DNA from: Chionis minor
Taxonomy: Eukaryota; Chordata; Aves; Charadriiformes; Chionididae
Reading direction: 5' to 3'
NCBI GenBank assembly: GCA_013398295.1
Contig: VZSF01003927.1
Coordinates: 381,943 to 445,942 of the forward strand
Length of the DNA stretch: 64,000 bases
The notes under the pieces are model-generated. The model did not search any database and was not told the origin of the DNA. It worked only from the letters and a program-made list of their open reading frames with translations. This document shows, piece after piece, positions 61,260-64,000 of this stretch (position 1 is the first letter of the stretch; each line of letters begins with the position of its first letter). Both the position numbers and the translations under genes were made by a program.

Positions 61260-62082
61260 TGTCGTGGGTTTGGGCCGGATTGGCCCAAGCAAGCCGAGCG
61301 ACAGATGTTCCCTCTCTCCTGCCGAGCAGGAGAGAGAGAAGAAGAGAGACTAGTTTAGTAAGAACTAAACTACTTCAATGAAATATAAAGAATAAAATAA
61401 CAAAAGAAAATAATGAAATATATACAAAACCGTATCAAGCTCCCAGGATGACAATCACGTCACCAGCAGGCACTGGGAAGTCCCAGACCGGACTCAGCGA
61501 CGGAAGGGAACTGGATCCAGGAATACATGGGTCAGGATCAAAGGCAGACGAACCGATGGAGTCCTCCTCGGACGCCGGCCATTGAAGAAGGAAAGCAAGA
61601 GTCCCAGCAAGAGCAAAAGCCCAAGCAAGTCGGAGAAGAAGGTGAAGCCGTAAAACAGGAAACGGATAAAACCAGAACAACTGAAACAACGGAACCACGG
61701 AACAACGGATGCTGAGCCTTTGATCCCTCAGCTTTTATACTGAGCATGATGCAGATGGGATGGAATACACTGTTTGGTCAGTTTTGGGTCACCTGTCCTG
61801 TCTGCTCCTCCCCACAGATGGGACCCCTCTACGCCTCTCTGCTTCCAGCCCTCCAACAGGGCAAATAACAAGGTGTCTGGCCTTGGTCGTTATCGCAGTA
61901 AGTCTAAGCAAGGGCCTCTCTGCATACCGTGCCTTGGCATCAGCTATAAACATGGGTCTTATCACTCTGAGAAAGAGCAGTTTTCTGCACAATATGCTGT
62001 TAATTTCAGCAGTTAGAAGAGGCCTAGTTAGAAAGCAGAGTTACTGAACAAAATTGGTCCTGTTTTACCTCAAACCAGGACA
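61260..62082 (-). mobile_element. Solo LTR of an ERVL-like endogenous retrovirus
   Basis: An 823-bp LTR. The plus strand starts TGTCGTGGGTTTGGG and ends CCTCAAACCAGGACA, so the ends are imperfect inverted repeats with TG...CA termini. The promoter reads on the minus strand: TATAAAAGC lies at 61739-61731, preceded by catcatgctcag and a ccaaactg-type U3 stretch that I know from avian ERVL-group LTRs. The part after the TATA box has short purine-poor direct repeats (61671-61710). The flanking 5-bp duplication AAAGA fits ERVL integration; ERV1 usually makes 4 bp and ERVK 6 bp. No internal retroviral sequence flanks it, so it arose by LTR-LTR recombination. Several open frames inside it are not viral genes. 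Confidence 0.92.
61731..61739 (-). promoter_or_regulatory. TATA box of the solo LTR
   Basis: On the minus strand TATAAAAGC lies about 340 bp from the U3 end, where an LTR promoter is expected. Transcription would run leftwards from about 61705 towards the flanking DNA below 61260. Confidence 0.7.
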
Positions 62083-62087
62083 AAAGA
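62083..62087. repeat. Right target-site duplication of the solo LTR
   Basis: AAAGA, identical to 61255-61259. Duplications of 4 or 6 bp do not fit the flanks; 5 bp does. Confidence 0.85.
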
Positions 62088-64000
62088 GAACTTCTGATTT
62101 CTGGCTACTGCTGGAATATCTTTGACTTGCTCTGTATTTATTGTGTTTCTCTATAGTTCACCGTGTGGCTTTCTCCTCAGGGATGTTTGACTTACGTCCA
62201 TAATATGAAACAACTAAAATTCATCAACTTTTAAGATGAAAATTGTCCATTTTCCCTTCTCTGGAACCTTATTCCGGAGAACAAGGTCATGGTTATGTGC
62301 AGAAGAAGAAAAAAGGGTGTAGACAGCTACCGTCTGGAAGACAAAACTACCTGTCCCTTCACAACTCATTGATACGTATTTAGTTAAACCCTGTGCTCAG
62401 CTTGCATTTAGCTTTGACATCTGCTACTTCTGTTTAGACCAGAAGTGTGGCTTGTGTGCCTAATCCTTCTAGCTGTATCAGTTTCTCTAATAAGAGATAT
62501 TATCACTACTTATGAATCTTGTCTTGCTTAAATCCTTGGACTGTAACAGCTACACCAATAGTACCTGCAAATACAAGAACCTGTCAGAAATTACTGTTAC
62601 ATTTTCTACACACAGCATATCAAACCAAAAATATAAAAAACACTATTATGATGAAAAAATAAGTCGTTTTACACATTCCTATGTTGCATCTCCAGTTATA
62701 ATGAAAATTACAAAGTAATCTAGCAACTTCATTCCAGAAAGAGGGTTACATGTGTGAGTCATGTCCAAAAATGCAACACCACAACACTGACAAAAATAGG
62801 TGCATGACTATCGCATCACCACACATGGACTGAGACACCCTGCTAATTCAGTGTCAACAGTGGATGCAAAACTACTACTTTAAGTGTATCTCATCTATGA
62901 GACATGGCTGTATATAAAAAGCAGCTTCTGAGTCGGCAGAACGGTTCTCTGCATTCAGCATCTGAGCTGCTTATTTCCCAGACAAAAATAGTATCTGACT
63001 ACACTTAGTTTCTATTAGCACTGCAGAGTTAATGGCAAGGTAACTAAATTAAAGGAGGTTCCTTCCTTGTTGGTCCATGTTTGAGTTTAAGGCACAATCA
63101 CTAAAAGCAACAGGATGGCAGAGCAGTCATCTCAAGTGTCTGAATAGTTGTCACCATTTGCACTGGTACTGATCCACAGAAAAGAGATCTTAAGTTGGAT
63201 TTTCAAGGTGGAAAAGTACCCTTGGGCTAAGGTTAATTTAGCTCAACTGATCTGAAGATTCCGGAGAGATTATGTGCAGGTGCTGCCCCACAATGCCATC
63301 CTTGAGTAGAATCATGTTACTGTAAGAAATATGTTGGCCCTGAAAAAATACAGTGTCTTCATTTACTATTTCAAAGAATTAGAAGCCAGCGTTCAGATCC
63401 ACAGAGTGACTAAAGTGGAGTTTCTATAGAACTGAGGCACTGCACCTAAGAGTGAAATTGTCAAAAACTCTGCCTAGGCCCACAGACACCCATGGACAAT
63501 TGATGTCCAGGTTTTTGCTAGTCAAGGACTGTAGGTTGTTCAGCTTTGTTGTGTGCCTGGAACTTAAACTATTATGACAAAGCTTAATGCCTGTTGACAA
63601 TTCTCAGATTTTTGTATGTAAATGAGGTAAATCCCTTGTATGTAAAATGACATAACTCAGTACCATTGTGATTTTTAGAACACCATAGCTGATGAAGAGG
63701 AGGCAGGGAGAGGAAGAAGCTGAACTCACTTCTGCACACATCTTCAGAGGCTGCTGTAAGTCGAGGGCATGTGACCAAGGCTATATCTATATGGTGGGAT
63801 GTGGATAGTTGCAGATGGTAGGAGATGAATCAGGTCCAGGTGTGAACCCACTAAAATGGGTTAACGCTCTATTGAGACATGCCTGCAAGTATCTTAATAC
63901 AGGAGACTGTTTCAGGTTGCATGTCTCACTCTGATGCAAGCGTTTCCATGACATTTAGTCACTTACATATCATTAAAAGGAAGAGGGCCAACAATGGGGG
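62088..64000. other. AT-rich stretch to the window end, nothing supported
   Basis: No gene, repeat family or strong splice signal is recognised. Confidence 0.5.

Noticed and set aside
61435..62047. Several open frames of 60-95 codons inside the LTR
   Set aside because: LTRs of this class do not encode the viral proteins, and the frames lie on both strands without homology to retroviral genes.
1..64000. Prokaryotic systems such as CRISPR arrays, operons or insertion sequences
   Set aside because: The CR1 and LTR content, AT-rich non-coding DNA and lack of long coding frames show a vertebrate (bird) nuclear genome. No regularly spaced repeats were seen.

Overview
The window looks like nuclear DNA from a bird. 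At least seven fragments of CR1 LINEs are present, several ending in the avian CR1 3' tail built from ATTCTATG-type units, and there is one ERVL-like solo LTR. Interspersed repeats are otherwise sparse, and the sequence is mostly AT-rich, intergenic or intronic in character. The species cannot be named from the sequence. No complete gene of a family I recognise is present, and almost all short open frames look like chance ORFs.

Layout. 1-1.1 kb: moderately GC-rich, no supported gene. 1.1-6.8 kb: AT-rich, with one weak minus-strand exon candidate (4000-4080). 6.8-7.45 kb: a CpG-rich island with an exon-like segment at its edge. 7.4-18.7 kb: plain sequence plus a CR1 fragment at 11.26 kb. 18.73-19.76 kb: a TG/TA microsatellite followed by two identical 504-bp copies joined by a single N, most likely an assembly artefact. 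19.8-34.3 kb: plain sequence with CR1 fragments at 23.95 and 32.17 kb and a minus-strand exon candidate at 26.1 kb.

34.3-36.65 kb holds the most coherent gene-like structure. It has a TATA-like box, a start codon in good context opening a 24-codon exon, a consensus donor, an 1827-bp intron, a strong acceptor, a phase-matched 21-codon terminal exon and an AATAAA about 220 bp past the stop. It would encode a 45-residue, strongly basic protein that I do not recognise. A 30-bp exon-like segment in the intron would bring in an early stop.

36.65-61.2 kb: AT-rich sequence with CR1 fragments (42.37, 44.55, 51.38, 59.26 kb), a cluster of overlapping inverted repeats (40.16 kb), an AAAC microsatellite (57.84 kb) and a few weak exon candidates (44.19, 50.85, 54.40, 57.20 kb). 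61.26-62.08 kb: an 823-bp solo LTR on the minus strand with a perfect 5-bp target-site duplication. The remainder to 64 kb shows nothing supportable.

The exon candidates lie on both strands and cannot be joined into one gene by reading alone. Apart from the 34-36 kb locus they should be treated as leads, not annotations.
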